DNA from: Anolis sagrei
Lineage: Eukaryota; Chordata; Lepidosauria; Squamata; Anolidae
DNA: 64,000 nt
Assembly: GCF_037176765.1 (NCBI RefSeq)
Contig: NC_090034.1
Location: forward strand, 98,293,500-98,357,499
Reading direction: 5' to 3'
Every line of letters begins with the position of its first letter. Positions within the stretch are counted from its first letter, which is position 1. A model generated the notes under the pieces. The model ran no database searches, was not told where the DNA came from, and worked only from the letters and a program-made list of their open reading frames with translations. Below are positions 46,123 through 55,950 of this stretch, piece by piece. Position numbers and translations under genes: made by a program.

Positions 46123-46640
46123 ATAACACTGTCTCACTGAAAGCAATTTTTCTTTAGACCCCAGCCAACTTTCAATAACGAGTTCAATTTACATTCTGTT
46201 GCCACTATGTGTCAATTCTGTAGCTGTGTTTGGTATAAGGTTTCATGAGTGTGTGTGTGTTTATGTAAGTAATTTAGTAATTTGTTGTATTTTTGTGTTC
46301 ACTTGTTTTTGAACTTCTTGTATACTGCCTTGAGCGATCAGAAGAGACAGATAATAAAATTTATTATTATTATTATTATTATTAAATAATAACAACACTG
46401 TCTCACTGAAAGCCATTTTTTTTAGTCCCCAGCCAACTTTCAATAACGAGTTTCAATTTACATTCTGTTGCCACTATATGTCAATTCTGTAGCTGTGTTT
46501 GGTATAAGTTTTCATAAGTCTGTTTGTGTTTATGTTTGTAATTTAGTAATTTATTGTATTTTATGTTCATTTGTTTAGAACTTCTTGTATCCTGCCTCAA
46601 GCCATCAGGAGAGGCAGATAATAAATAATGAATTATTGTT
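45740..46640 (+). repeat. L2-like LINE 3' end followed by tandemly copied tails
   Basis: 45750-45885 matches the ORF2 end ('cgactgtggaatgacctgcc', 'gagccatctcttccagcag'). The UTR/tail unit 'tttacattctgttgccacta...gccttgagccatcaggagagg' plus (ATT)n then occurs three times: the anchor 'attctgttgccac' lies at about 45911, 46194 and 46462, spacing 283 and 268. A fragment of a fourth ('actgtctcactgaaagcaat') follows at about 46799 after an R4 piece. Confidence 0.75.
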
Positions 46641-46790
46641 GTTATTATTATTATTATTATTTGAAACACAACAAGATTAGTACACAGCAAACAAGATCAC
46701 TCTGCTGGCTGTTGTACTGAATCACACGTCGGACACTTCCCAAGTGTCTAGGACTATGTGATATATCGGCTATTATTATTATTAATAATA
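46640..46790 (-). mobile_element. R4-type LINE 3' tail
   Basis: 'gtcggacacttcccaagtgtctaggactatgtgatatatc' is the complement of the tail at 1690-1790. It is inserted in an (ATT)n run of the tandem tails. Confidence 0.6.
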
Positions 46791-47157
46791 AATAAGGACA
46801 CTGTCTCACTGAAAGCAATTTTTCTTTAGTGTGCAGATTTCCATAAAGACACTGAAAATCATTTGCACCTTAAGAACTCTTTGTATTTGCTCTGTTCCTG
46901 TTTCCTAGGTCAGTGTGCCTGGTCGTTATCTTTGATGCTTAAATCATACCTTTAGATATCAGAGTTTTAAATGACTGGAGTTCTCAACATTTGGGGACTG
47001 AAGGAAATTCATTTAGGAGGATAGAATATTTGGGGGTCCCCTCTGACTCTGTTGTTTACAACGTACCCTTTATGCTGATAATTACCAACCCCACCAAAAA
47101 AGATGATTCTGCTGACCTCTCAAAAGAGTACCTGAAGTCCTCACGATGGGGGCTTGG

Positions 47158-47652
47158 TTAATAATTTTTTGTTGGCCCAAATCTGACAGCTGGGAATATT
47201 TGTGTACCTACAAAGTCAATGGTGGTTTTTGTGTTTAGTGCCTTTGCTGCTTTCTTCACCCTGCTTTTCTTTACAGCATCATGTATGACTCTTCCCGGGT
47301 CATGTTTATACAGAAGCCTGTGCCTTAGCCTAGCTGGAAAAAACAACTCCCCGGTGTCATGCCCAAGAGTGCACCGGGTGGAGGCCAAGTCCTTATCAGC
47401 CCAGCTGGAGCGGGCTTCTAGGGGCCGGTGCTTCCTCCAGCGCCAGACAGCACGCGTCGGGAATGAGCCGTCTGTGGAAAGAGCACATAAACAGGCCTGC
47501 AGAGGAAACTTTGCGGTCATCATCCAGGCTTTAGGAACAAACACGCCGCATAGGAATGTGGCCCAATCAGCAGAATGGAAAGCAGGGTTGGTGGGGAGAA
47601 GGTAATCTCCACCAAGGCTGAAACCTGTGGCATTTCCGCCCAGAAGCTCCAC
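47158..47652. other. GC-richer block with overlapping open frames, unidentified
   Basis: Frames of 164 residues (minus) and 128 residues (plus) overlap in a stretch whose composition differs from its surroundings. Neither shows a domain I recognise, a good start context or splice signals. It could be an old retrocopy or an unannotated exon. Confidence 0.25.
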
Positions 47653-47919
47653 TATAGTGGCAAAGCAGAAGCTGAAAAAGGCAACTAACAGGCTACGTTA
47701 ACTCTGGCTGCCAATGCTAAGAAATCACCTCTCCCTCCCAGAGGGAGATGTGGCAAGGCCCCCCAATAAGAATTCTCACCCCTCCTGAAATTTTCCTCCA
47801 CCTCCCATGGTGTAGTGTAGTGGCATTCTTAAATCTTAACTTGGGCATTTAGAACCATAATTAGCCTTCAATATCTGCTAGGATTAGGAGTGGCCTGGTT
47901 CTGGTAGCTGGTTTCTGGG

Positions 47920-48752
47920 ACACCGTTTCTCAATCTAGGGGTCGCAAGGGGGTGTCAGAGGGGTCGCCAAAGACCATCAGAAAACACAATATTTTCTGTT
48001 GGTCATAGGGGTTCCTTGTGAGAAGTTTGGTCCAATTCTATTGTTGGTGGGGTTCAGAATGCTCTTTGATTGTACGTGAACTATAAATCCCAGCAACTCC
48101 AATTCCCAAATGTCAAGTTTATTTTCCCCAAACTCCACCAGTGCTCACATTTGGGCACGTTGAGCATTCATTCCAACTTTGGTCCAGATCCAACATTGTT
48201 TGAGTCCACAGTGTTCTCTGGATGTAGGTGAACTACAACTCCAAAACTCAAAATTAATCCCCACCAAACTCTTCCAATATTTTCTGTTGGTCATGGGAGT
48301 TCTATGTGCCAAGTTTTGTTCAATTCCATCATTGGTGAAGTTTGGACTGCTATGATTGTAGCTTAACTATAAATCCCAGCAACTACAGCTCCCAAATGAC
48401 AAAATCAATTCCCAACCCCACCAGTATTCAAGTTTGGGTGTATTGGATATTTGTGCCAAATTTGGTCCAGTGAAAGAAAATACGTCCTACATATCAGATA
48501 TTTACATTACGATTCATAACAGTAGCAAAATTACAGTGATGAACCCTTGTGCTGGCAGGACTGAAGACCGACAGGTCGGAGGTTCAAATCTGGGGAGAGC
48601 GTGGATGAGCTCCATCTGTCAGCTCCAGCTCCCCATGTGGGGACATGAGAGAAACCTCCAAGTGTCCCCAGGGTAACATCCTTGCAAATGGCCAGTTCTC
48701 TCACACCAAAAGTGACTTGCAGTTTCTCAAATCACTCCTGACACGGAAAAAA
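47920..48752 (+). mobile_element. hAT-family element carrying a SINE
   Basis: Starts CACCGTTTCTCAATCTAGGG, the left-end counterpart of the CAGTGTTTCTCAACC-type terminus seen complementary at 63230-63253. The body has 'ggttcagaatgctctttgat', 'aaatcccagcaactacagc', 'tttggtccagtgaaagaaaa' and 'cagtagcaaaattacagt'. A plus-strand tRNA SINE (48540-48752) follows and the hAT right end is not seen after it. Confidence 0.65.
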
Positions 48753-49605
48753 AAATCACTCCAAAATGGTTTTCTGCCACAAACTATGGGAATTCTAGTT
48801 TGGAGTGATAAGGTTGTCTAGCTGCACCTTCTGCAAATTACAAGTTCTACTCCTATCCATTGGATTAGTATTAGGGCATCTTCATTAGTACATGGTACTG
48901 TATAGGCAAATCCACTACGTTTGTGTCCCGTTTCTGCCATGAGTGAGCCCCACTTGCTTTCCTTTCTGTGCTGGAGTTATCGTTGGCTATAGCAGGCGAT
49001 TTCTTCGGCTGGCTGTGGAAAACATCCTCTTTGCTGCTGACCCTCAGCTTGGCCGCCAGCCAGAAGGGATGTTGGCACAGCAAGGGAGCGTCAAGTTGGT
49101 GCCGCCACTGTCCAAAGGGGAAAATCAGCCGTCCTCACACAACACTTCCTGTTTACAGGTCCTGCAAGCCTGTGTTAACCCTCCTGTTGCTGAGACGTCC
49201 AGCCTTTGCCATGTTAGCAGGCAAGAGTGGTCTTCCAGTCCAGTATAGTTTGGCATGCCTCAAATCCTTGGCAAAGTCCAACATTCTTGCCATAGTGGCT
49301 CATACGCTGCCAGTATTCCCTCATCTTTCTACATCCATTTGCCAACATAGGACAACTGTGTGTGAAATGTGTGGGATCTTGAATGCAACTATTAAAAGTT
49401 TATGGACTATGAAGTCTTTTAAAAATTGTGTGAGGCATTTTAAGAACTGCTTTAGTACGTTCACATGTTTATCCTGCGGCAGGTTTTATTTTATGTAGCA
49501 TTATAATATGGCCTCTTTTGCTAAATAGTACCTTAACACAGCCAAGATCTACAGAAAAGTAAAGCCACAAGGTCACATCTTCCTTTTTTCTTCTTGTGCC
49601 ACCAG
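48753..49605. other. GEMIN7 upstream region or intron
   Basis: Overlapping plus-strand frames (48943-49248 and 48968-49498) have no recognised domain. The sequence must contain the intron leading to the 49606 acceptor. No obvious CpG promoter lies here, which is one reason to look further left for GEMIN7's first exon. Confidence 0.4.
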
Positions 49606-49611
49606 TTTAAA

Positions 49612-49992
49612 ATGAAAGTTGCCGTTGCTGTTATTCGTCTGCCCCGTGGACCTGATGGGTCAAGCCGTGGCTTTGACCCCAACTCTCTTCGTTTCCAGGA
49701 GCTGGGCCCTACCAGCCTCTCCTCCATGGGTCATGGGAATACAGCAGACCTGGAATTGGAGCAGCAAAGCCGAGTGGTGCTGCGGGAACGCTACCTGCGC
49801 AGCCTCTTGGCTATGGCTGGGCAGCCTGTCCAGTTCACCTTGCACGAGAGGGTGAGCGTCACCGCCTTGTTTAGAGCCTCAGACATTGACATCCTGAACT
49901 TCCAGGTTTCTGAACTGCAGACTCCGCTGGGGATACAAAAGGAAGCCCTCCTCCGCTGCTCGGACATCATTGCTTACTCTTTTGAGCTGTGA
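49612..49992 (+). CDS. GEMIN7: GEMIN7, gem-associated protein 7
   Basis: The 126-residue protein starts at the ATG at 49612, six bases after an acceptor (CTTGTGCCACCAG, exon start 49606). It matches human GEMIN7 at both ends of the conserved region: IRLPRGPDGSSRGF near the N-terminus (8-21), then LRERYLRSLLAMAGQPVQFT, HERVSVTALFRASDID and QTPLGIQKEALLRCSDIIAY. It is an Sm-fold-like subunit of the SMN complex that pairs with GEMIN6 and helps load Sm proteins onto snRNAs in the cytoplasm. Length is close to the human 131 residues. The whole coding sequence is in one exon, as in mammals. It converges with CLASRP, tail to tail, about 2.7 kb away. Confidence 0.97.
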   Translation: MKVAVAVIRLPRGPDGSSRGFDPNSLRFQELGPTSLSSMGHGNTADLELEQQSRVVLRERYLRSLLAMAGQPVQFTLHERVSVTALFRASDIDILNFQVSELQTPLGIQKEALLRCSDIIAYSFEL

Positions 49993-50023
49993 AAGCTGCC
50001 CCATCCCCGTTGCCTTTTTTAAT

Positions 50024-50029
50024 AATAAA
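50024..50029 (+). terminator. GEMIN7 polyadenylation signal
   Basis: AATAAA lies 32 bases after the stop codon and is followed at about 50048 by a GTGTGTGG element of the downstream GU-rich type. This gives a very short 3' UTR. Confidence 0.85.
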
Positions 50030-50459
50030 AGCGTTTGTGAAAAACAAGTGTGTGGTCCTTTGAGAGTTGCAGAAAGCAAACCGAAATGTGCTTAGGTCAG
50101 TAATCACAACACAGTGTGCTGTGTGCAAGTGGCATTGGTCAGTTTAGAAATACTATTCCCCAAACTGTGGACTTCCAGGTGCTCTGGGCATCAGTTCCCA
50201 GAATCTCTGGCTGTTGGTCAAAGCAGTTGAGGTTTCCGAGAGTTGAAGTCCAAAATATCAGGAAGACTAGACTTTGGGAACCACTAGTTTTAGATCTTTC
50301 TTGCTTAAAGGTATTTTTGTTGCACTGCAAAGCTTAGGCTCTTTCAAAGATTACTGAATACTAGTCATGGGCCCGATTCATTTTGATTCATTTTCCTGTT
50401 TTGTTCCGTCTATTCAAATGGCACGAAACTGAAAGGCCCCTCCTGGAACGAAAACACAA

Positions 50460-50807
50460 CTAAAATTACAACAGCAAAACAGCAGAGAGGAAACAACCAG
50501 GCACATCTTAACACCTCTCAACAAAAGATTTTCCCAGGTTCAGCCAGGCCTTCAAATGCTAATGAAGGTGGTCAGTTGAAATATTCACACCTAGCTCCAG
50601 CAGAGACGAACTCTTTGCCCCACCCCAGCCATTCCACAGATATATAAACCCATTGTCCTAATTCCAACAGACCTCACTACCTCTGAGGATGCTTGCCATA
50701 GATGCAGGCGAAACGTCAGGAGAAATGCCTCTAGAACATGGCCCTATAGCCCGAAAAAACCCACAAGAACCTAGTGATTCCAGCCATGAAAGCCTTCGAC
50801 AATACAG
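50460..50807 (+). mobile_element. Penelope-like (putative) copy with 9 bp target duplication
   Basis: This 348 bp copy is bounded by AAAACACAA on both sides (50451-50459 and 50808-50816). It contains 'cacctctcaacaaaag', 'acagatatataaaccc' (TATA-like), 'ctctgaggatgcttgcc', 'atagatgcaggcgaaacg' and the end 'gccttcgacaatacag'. It defines the true ends of the family in this window. Confidence 0.75.
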
Positions 50808-50879
50808 AAAACACAATCGATACGAAAGGTAGATGGGAGCAGATACTGACTCCAAGTCTGCTTTTCAGATTGATCGCCT

Positions 50880-51200
50880 GAGGTCTGGCAGGACCTGTAG
50901 CTGAGCGCTGAGTAAGGAGCATTCTTTACTCAGGTGCAGGCTTTGGGCCTGTGCACCCAAGCCTTGCAGGGCCTGCAGCTGATCGCTGAGTACGGAGCGC
51001 TCCTTACTTGGTGCTCAGCTGCAGGCATCCTGGTGCTTTAGGCCTACGTGCCCAGACCTGGCAGGGCCTCCAGCTGAGTACCGAGTAAGGAGTGTTCCTT
51101 ACTCGGTGCTTGGCTGCAGACCCTGCCATGCCTGGGCGCGTAGGCGCAAAGCGCAGGGGTGTCTGCAGCTGAGCACCAAGTAAGAAGTATTTGGCTGCAG
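50880..51200. repeat. Palindromic tandem units, GAGTAAGGA type
   Basis: Four units carry 'gctgagcgctgagtaagg' or variants followed by the near-complement 'ccttactcggtgctcggctg': about 50890-50935, 50972-51025, 51072-51115 and 51163-51195. Each can fold on itself. Confidence 0.6.
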
Positions 51201-51659
51201 GACCTGCAAGACCTGGGCGCATAGGCCAAAGTCTTGGGCCTACAAGCGAACCCACCCCAACCCCCGCCAATAATGGGCTGAAAGAAAATGGATATTTTGG
51301 CCCCAAAAACGAAAAATAAATATCTGACCTCCCAATTCCGGGAAGATCAAACAAAAACAGATCGAGGCCCCCACCAAAAGCCAGGACACAAAACAGATAA
51401 AGTTAAGTCCTGAATGCACATGGCTACTGAATATCTGCCTCATGTGCATATGCTATTTTGGCCATAGAAGAGATGGTGCATAGTTTTTGCATTGGAAGGG
51501 AAGATAATGGATCCCTTTATGTGCCTGAATTGTATGAGTGGGTTTTTAATTCCTCTCTCCAGCATATGTAAGCAGCCTCCAGAATCTGACCATTGAAGCT
51601 GTCATCAGACAAATTAATTTTTGTTAAGACAAGACTGTGGAACATATTACTTCATCTCC

Positions 51660-52650
51660 TCTCATTTTATGACTAACACCCAAGTTACGAACAAAATCAG
51701 TTCTATAGGTTCATTCTTAAGCTGAATTTCTATGTAAGTCAAAACAGGTACTTTTTGAAGTGTAACTTCACACACACACACATATATAGACACGAGCCGT
51801 CCCCTGCCACGCTGTGGCCCTCATGGGGGTTCTGTGTGGGAGGTTTGGCCCAATTCTATCATTGGTGGGGTTCAGAGTGCTTTGTGATTGTAGGTGAACT
51901 ATAAATCCCAGCAACTACAACTCCCAAATGTCAAGATTCCATTTTCCCCAAACTCCACCAGTGTTCACATTTGGGCATATTGAGTATTCGTGTAGAGTTT
52001 GGTCCAGATCCATCATTGTTTGAGTCCACAGTGATCTCTGGATGTAGGTGAACTACAACTCCAAAACCAAAGGACACTGCCCACCAAACCCTTCCAGTAT
52101 TTTCTGTTGGTCATGGGAGAAGCGTGTGCCAAGTTTGGTTCAATTCCATCGTTGGTAGGGTTCAGAATGCTTGTAGGTGAACTATAAATCCCAGCAACTA
52201 CAACTCCCAAATGACAAAATCAATTTTTTTAGTGAAGGACATACATTTGGTTGTTAGGTGTCTCGTGTCAAAATTTGGTGTCAATTAGTCCAGTGGTTTT
52301 TGAGTTTTGTTAATCCCATAAACATTACATTTTTATTTATATTGATTGGACCTTTGAATAGCATAGGAAAGGGTGAACATCCCTGTGGAGTTGGTTTTGC
52401 TGTCTGTGCCCCTGTTCAGAAGATTTCACCTCACCTTTTAACCCCAGTGACAACTGGATTTTGAAACATTTGGCTTGTAGAAACAAGTATTGGGGATAAA
52501 GCTTCAGTGGAGCCCCCTTTTCCCCATTATAACTCTTTTCATGAGTTAATTTCCTTTCCCAGGGAAAGATTTCTCTCACTTCCTGTTGTCTCACCCCTGT
52601 TGTTACCTATGAGTTATTTGTGTCTGGTGTTTGTAACTTGGGGACTCTGC
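51660..52650 (+). repeat. Unclassified dispersed repeat split by a Helitron
   Basis: 'cacccaagttacgaacaaaat' at the left, the microsatellite 'cacacacacacatatataga', then the Helitron, then 'gaatagcataggaaagggt' to 'gtaacttggggactctgcctg'. The uninterrupted counterpart at 37640-37990 shows the empty site. Confidence 0.65.
51793..52345 (-). mobile_element. Non-autonomous Helitron
   Basis: Reverse-strand copy: 'CGAGCCGTCCCCTGCCACGC' at its 3' end (CTAG altered to CGAG on the plus strand) and 'acatttttatttatattga' at its 5' end. 553 bp, with the same interior modules as 30443-30954. Confidence 0.85.
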
Positions 52651-52759
52651 CTGTTTTCAGTAAATACTTCCACACTGGTGTTAATTAATTGCCAATCACC
52701 TAATTTCTAAAGGCTTTTCAGAAAGAAAATATGAATACAGTAAATAGATTTTTTGTTTT

Positions 52760-52765
52760 TTTATT
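52760..52765 (-). terminator. CLASRP polyadenylation signal
   Basis: TTTATT on the plus strand (AATAAA on the minus strand), about 140 bases after the CLASRP stop. The only canonical signal close to the stop. Confidence 0.7.
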
Positions 52766-52903
52766 TTTCAATTTAATTTTTGACAACTTAAAAACAAAAC
52801 CAGCAATATACAGCATTATTTCACAGCATGGTTACAAGGGGCTGGGTGAAATGTGGTGAGGAAGAGAGAGGATTGCCAACAGCGTTGCACCAGGAATCGC
52901 TCC

Positions 52904-52946
52904 CTAGTGACGATAGTGGGGACTCCGGGATCGGGATCGCGAATGC
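52904..52946 (-). CDS. CLASRP: CLASRP last coding exon
   Basis: Acceptor CTTTCTAG, then 43 bases to the TAG at 52904-52906. Encodes HSRSRSRSPHYRH, the C-terminal RS tail, with the preceding Arg codon split across the intron (AG|G). Identical in pattern to the mammalian C-terminus. Confidence 0.93.
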
Positions 52947-53033
52947 CTAGAAAGAGTAGAAGAGCGGGTCAAATTGCAAGATAAATACCAATATACCTCC
53001 AGGCTAATGGAGCGATTAGAAAAAAGATTTTAC

Positions 53034-53058
53034 CTCCGCGAAGAGCTATATTCTCGAC
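53034..53058 (-). CDS. CLASRP: CLASRP 25-base microexon
   Basis: Acceptor CTTGCAG above 53058 and donor GGAG|GTAAAA below 53034. It encodes the split Ser, REYSSSR and the split Arg, giving ..PRY-S-REYSSSR-R-HSRS.. in phase with both neighbours. Confidence 0.93.
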
Positions 53059-53779
53059 CTGCAAGGCAAATGGGGAAAAGTTTAAAAAAATAATTAATAT
53101 ACATATCTAGATTACATCCCCCCCAAATTATTGAAATCTGCGTATTGAAGATAAAAGAATTTCCACAAGTGCAATAATGGAAGGGTGGGAGTGGACATTA
53201 GGGTCAGTGGCTAAGAGCACATCTCCAACACTGTCAAAGAGAATTAAAACACGTTCTATGCTCCTCTTCCTATCTGGCAATACATTTTGGGGATCTTAGG
53301 TACCCCAAATCCATCCAGAATAGGAACGGAGGAGCTGCCTTTCAGAAGCAAAGGCTGGAAGCACTATTTTGGACAAATCTCCCAGAATAGTACAAGTAGC
53401 CTTTGCACTGCAGGAAGTCGTTTGAAAAACCATTTCCAAGCCTTGCCACTTCCATATCCTGGACCGGGCTGTGGCACAGCTAGTTAGTAGCCAGATGCAT
53501 TAAATCACTACTGACCGAGAGGCCGTGAGTTCCAAGCCAGCCCAGGTTGGAGTAAGCTCCCAGCCATTAACAATGTAGCTTGCTGTTGACCTATGCAGCC
53601 TGAAAGACAGTTGCATCTGTCAAGTAGGAAATTTAGGTACTGCTTTATCCAGGCTAATTTAACTATTTTACGACACCATAAAACATTCCAGCAGCGTGCA
53701 GAAGAATAAGGAAGTACTCCATCAAGGACTCGATGTCACAAGTACACAGTGAAGCGACAGTTCCCCTTGTGGCCAGAAT

Positions 53780-53955
53780 CGAGCATACCCTCATGAAGCC
53801 GGAAAGCTGGAATGTTAAATTGCCTCTTGTGTCTGTCTATATATGTTGTATGTCTAAGGCATTGAATGTTTGCCATGTATCTGTGCCTTGTAATCCGCCA
53901 TGAGTCCCCTGCAGGTGAGTAGGGCGGAATATAAATACTATAAATAAATAAATAA
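53780..53955 (+). repeat. L2-like LINE 3' tail
   Basis: 'gcattgaatgtttgccatg', 'ccatgagtcccctgcaggtg', 'gcggaatataaatactata' and (AAAT)n. Lies in a CLASRP intron. Confidence 0.65.
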
Positions 53956-54084
53956 CCGCAGAAAGGGAGTGTAAACACTGCTTTTCCAAGAAGTCCAAAT
54001 ATAAGAGAAAAAGGAGAAATAAAACAGATCATATTGATTAACATTGTTTTTTTATGCTGTATCCTCCACCAAACCAAGCTTACT

Positions 54085-54440
54085 TTTATTTATTTGTTTG
54101 TTTGTTTATTTACAGTATTTATATTCCGCCCTTCTCACCCCACAGGGGATTCAGGGTGGATTACAATGTACATATACATGACAAACATTCAATGCCTTAG
54201 ACCAGGGGTCAGGAACCTTCGGCCCTCCAGGTGTGGTGAACTTCAACTCCCACAATTCCTTGAGGCTCAGCATTCGCCCCAAAGGCTTACCTTGGCCTCA
54301 AGGAATTGTGGGAGTTGAAGTCCACCACACCTGGAGGGCCGAAGGTTCCACATGCCTGCCTTAGACACACAACATATAGACAGACACACGGAGGCTATTT
54401 AACATTCTAGCTTTTTCATGAGGGTATTCTGGCCACCAGG
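54085..54440 (-). repeat. L2-like LINE tail split by a hAT MITE
   Basis: Starts with (TTTATTTG)n, then 'tattccgcccttctcacccc', and resumes after 54366 with 'cacacaacatatagacagac' and 'catgagggtattctggcc'. Same subfamily as 53780-53955, opposite strand. Confidence 0.65.
54203..54358. mobile_element. Palindromic hAT MITE with 8 bp target duplication
   Basis: The element CAGGGGTCAGGAACCTTCGG...GAAGGTTCCACATGCCTG is flanked by CCTTAGAC on both sides (54195-54202 and 54359-54366). The two halves are near-perfect complements around 'ggctcagcattcgccccaaag'. 156 bp. Confidence 0.9.
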
Positions 54441-54955
54441 GGAGCTGTTGCTTCACCGTCCGTTTGTAACACTGATGAAGTACTTCCTCATTCTTTGCAT
54501 GCTTGCTGGAGATTTTTATGGCACATTCAAAACTGCAAATACGGCACCTGTATCACCTCAGATACCTCCACTTGCACTTTCTCTCAAAATGGCAACAGGA
54601 AATGAAGCAACATCAGTTCCTGTTGCCATTTTGAGAGGAACTGCAGAGAAAAATTAGAGGTACCTGGGCTCACTGGATATTGGAAGGGAAAGGTTATAGC
54701 TTTGGAGCAATCTGGAAGATACACTGGTCTGAGGTGCTTCTGCAGTCCCTTTCCTGGGCACCAAAGACACAGCCAGCTGTGTTTGCAATGCTTCCATCTC
54801 TCCACTAGCAAGTATCTACTAGTGGAAGAGAGGCCTCTGCAGAAGAAGGGTGAGATTATCATTGTTCTGCTTGTGTGGATCATGCAGGATTGTGGGCACT
54901 ATTTTGATTCCCATGGTCCACACCCCACTCCTCTTTCTCAGCACTATGCACTCAC

Positions 54956-55038
54956 TGTAGCGCGGGGAAGGAGAGCGGCTCTGGCGGCTGTACTGCCTCT
55001 CCCATTCCTCCCGCTCCTTCTCCCGACGCTCCCGCTCC
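54956..55038 (-). CDS. CLASRP: CLASRP exon
   Basis: 83 bases with acceptor CTTGGCAG and donor TACA|GTGAGT. Encodes ERERREKEREEWERQYSRQS then RSPSPRY, plus split codons at both ends. This is the charged, coiled-coil-like stretch leading into the RS tail of the CLK4-associating SR-type protein. Confidence 0.95.
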
Positions 55039-55157
55039 CTGCCAAGAGAAGAAGTTGGGGGTCAACAAAAGAGGACCTCTGATTCATTCCCTTCCCCCGC
55101 TGCATTCCCTTCCCACCACTCCACATCGAGGCTAAGAAAAACCCCAAGAGGCATTAC

Positions 55158-55204
55158 TTCATCCGGATCTTCCGAGCCATGGCACGTAACTCATCTTCTC
55201 GCTC
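55158..55204 (-). CDS. CLASRP: CLASRP exon
   Basis: 47 bases with acceptor CTCTTCCAG and donor GAA|GTAATG. Encodes EREDELRAMARKIRM and the first two bases of Lys, continuing in phase into the exon at 55038. Confidence 0.95.
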
Positions 55205-55525
55205 CTGGAAGAGAGAATATACTGTGGTCAGCTGACGGACAACTACAACAACCAGCAGGAAATACCAACAACATTCAGTTATTCCCACTTAAGTGAAAGA
55301 AGCTTGGCATTCCACAGTTGCGCCTCCACAGTTACAGGTTTAACTTTTGAGGATTTCATTATTTGCAGATTGGATTGCAATTGCAATTACAGCTGCTAAT
55401 TCAAACAAACAACCATCCTCTGCTAACCAATGTATTTTTGTAGTGGCATGTCTTTATCCTTGGCAGTTGACATGGTCCTTCAGTCTAACAGCTGAGTTAC
55501 CTGTGTGCCATTACATGGATGCTTA

Positions 55526-55950
55526 TGAATTATTTATTTATTTAAAACATTTATATTCCATCCTTCTCACTCTGCAGCGGACTCAGGGTGGAGCACAACA
55601 TATATATGGCAAACATTCCATGTCGGGACATAAAATCATAAATATATACAAACATTGAAATCACTTATATTCACATTGCTTAAAAACTATCTCAGGACAA
55701 CATTTTGCCTCACTGCACTGCCTCAAAGGCTTGGTCCCACAGCCAGGTCTTCACCATTCTTCTGAAGGACAAGAGGGAGGGGGCTGATCTAATATTGCCA
55801 GAAAGGGAGTTCCATAACAGGGGCAACCACTGAGAAGGCCGTGTCTCTTGTCTCCGCCAAACGGACCTGTGATGGTGGCACGACCAAGAGCAGGGCCTCC
55901 CCAGAAGGTCTTAAGTTTCTACGGTGGTTCGCAAAGGGAGATGTGTTGAA
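55526..55950 (-). mobile_element. L2-like LINE 3' end
   Basis: (ATTT)n, 'tatattccatccttctcac', then sequence complementary to the ORF2 end: 'gacaagagggagggggctg', 'ggagttccataacaggggc', 'tctccgccaaacggacctg'. It closely parallels 42835-43297. Lies in a CLASRP intron. Confidence 0.75.

Larger units (their letters stand above)
50360..51385. mobile_element. Putative hAT-like GC-rich element, degenerate, with insertion
   Basis: 'gggcccgattcattttgatt' at the left and 'aaaaacagatcgaggccccc' at the right are imperfect inverted ends. The middle is GC-rich with repeated 'gctgagtaccgagtaagg' units. The layout (AT-rich rim, GC-rich core) recalls 25359-26314. A Penelope-like copy lies inside it. Confidence 0.4.

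Noticed and set aside
49320-49498. Cys-rich end of a plus-strand frame as a ZNF296 remnant
   Set aside because: Cysteine and histidine spacing does not fit C2H2 fingers and there is no linker motif.
50690-50730. A complete hammerhead ribozyme in the Penelope-like copies
   Set aside because: The core order is present, but I could not pair stems I and III or find the cleavage triplet, so only a partial resemblance is claimed.
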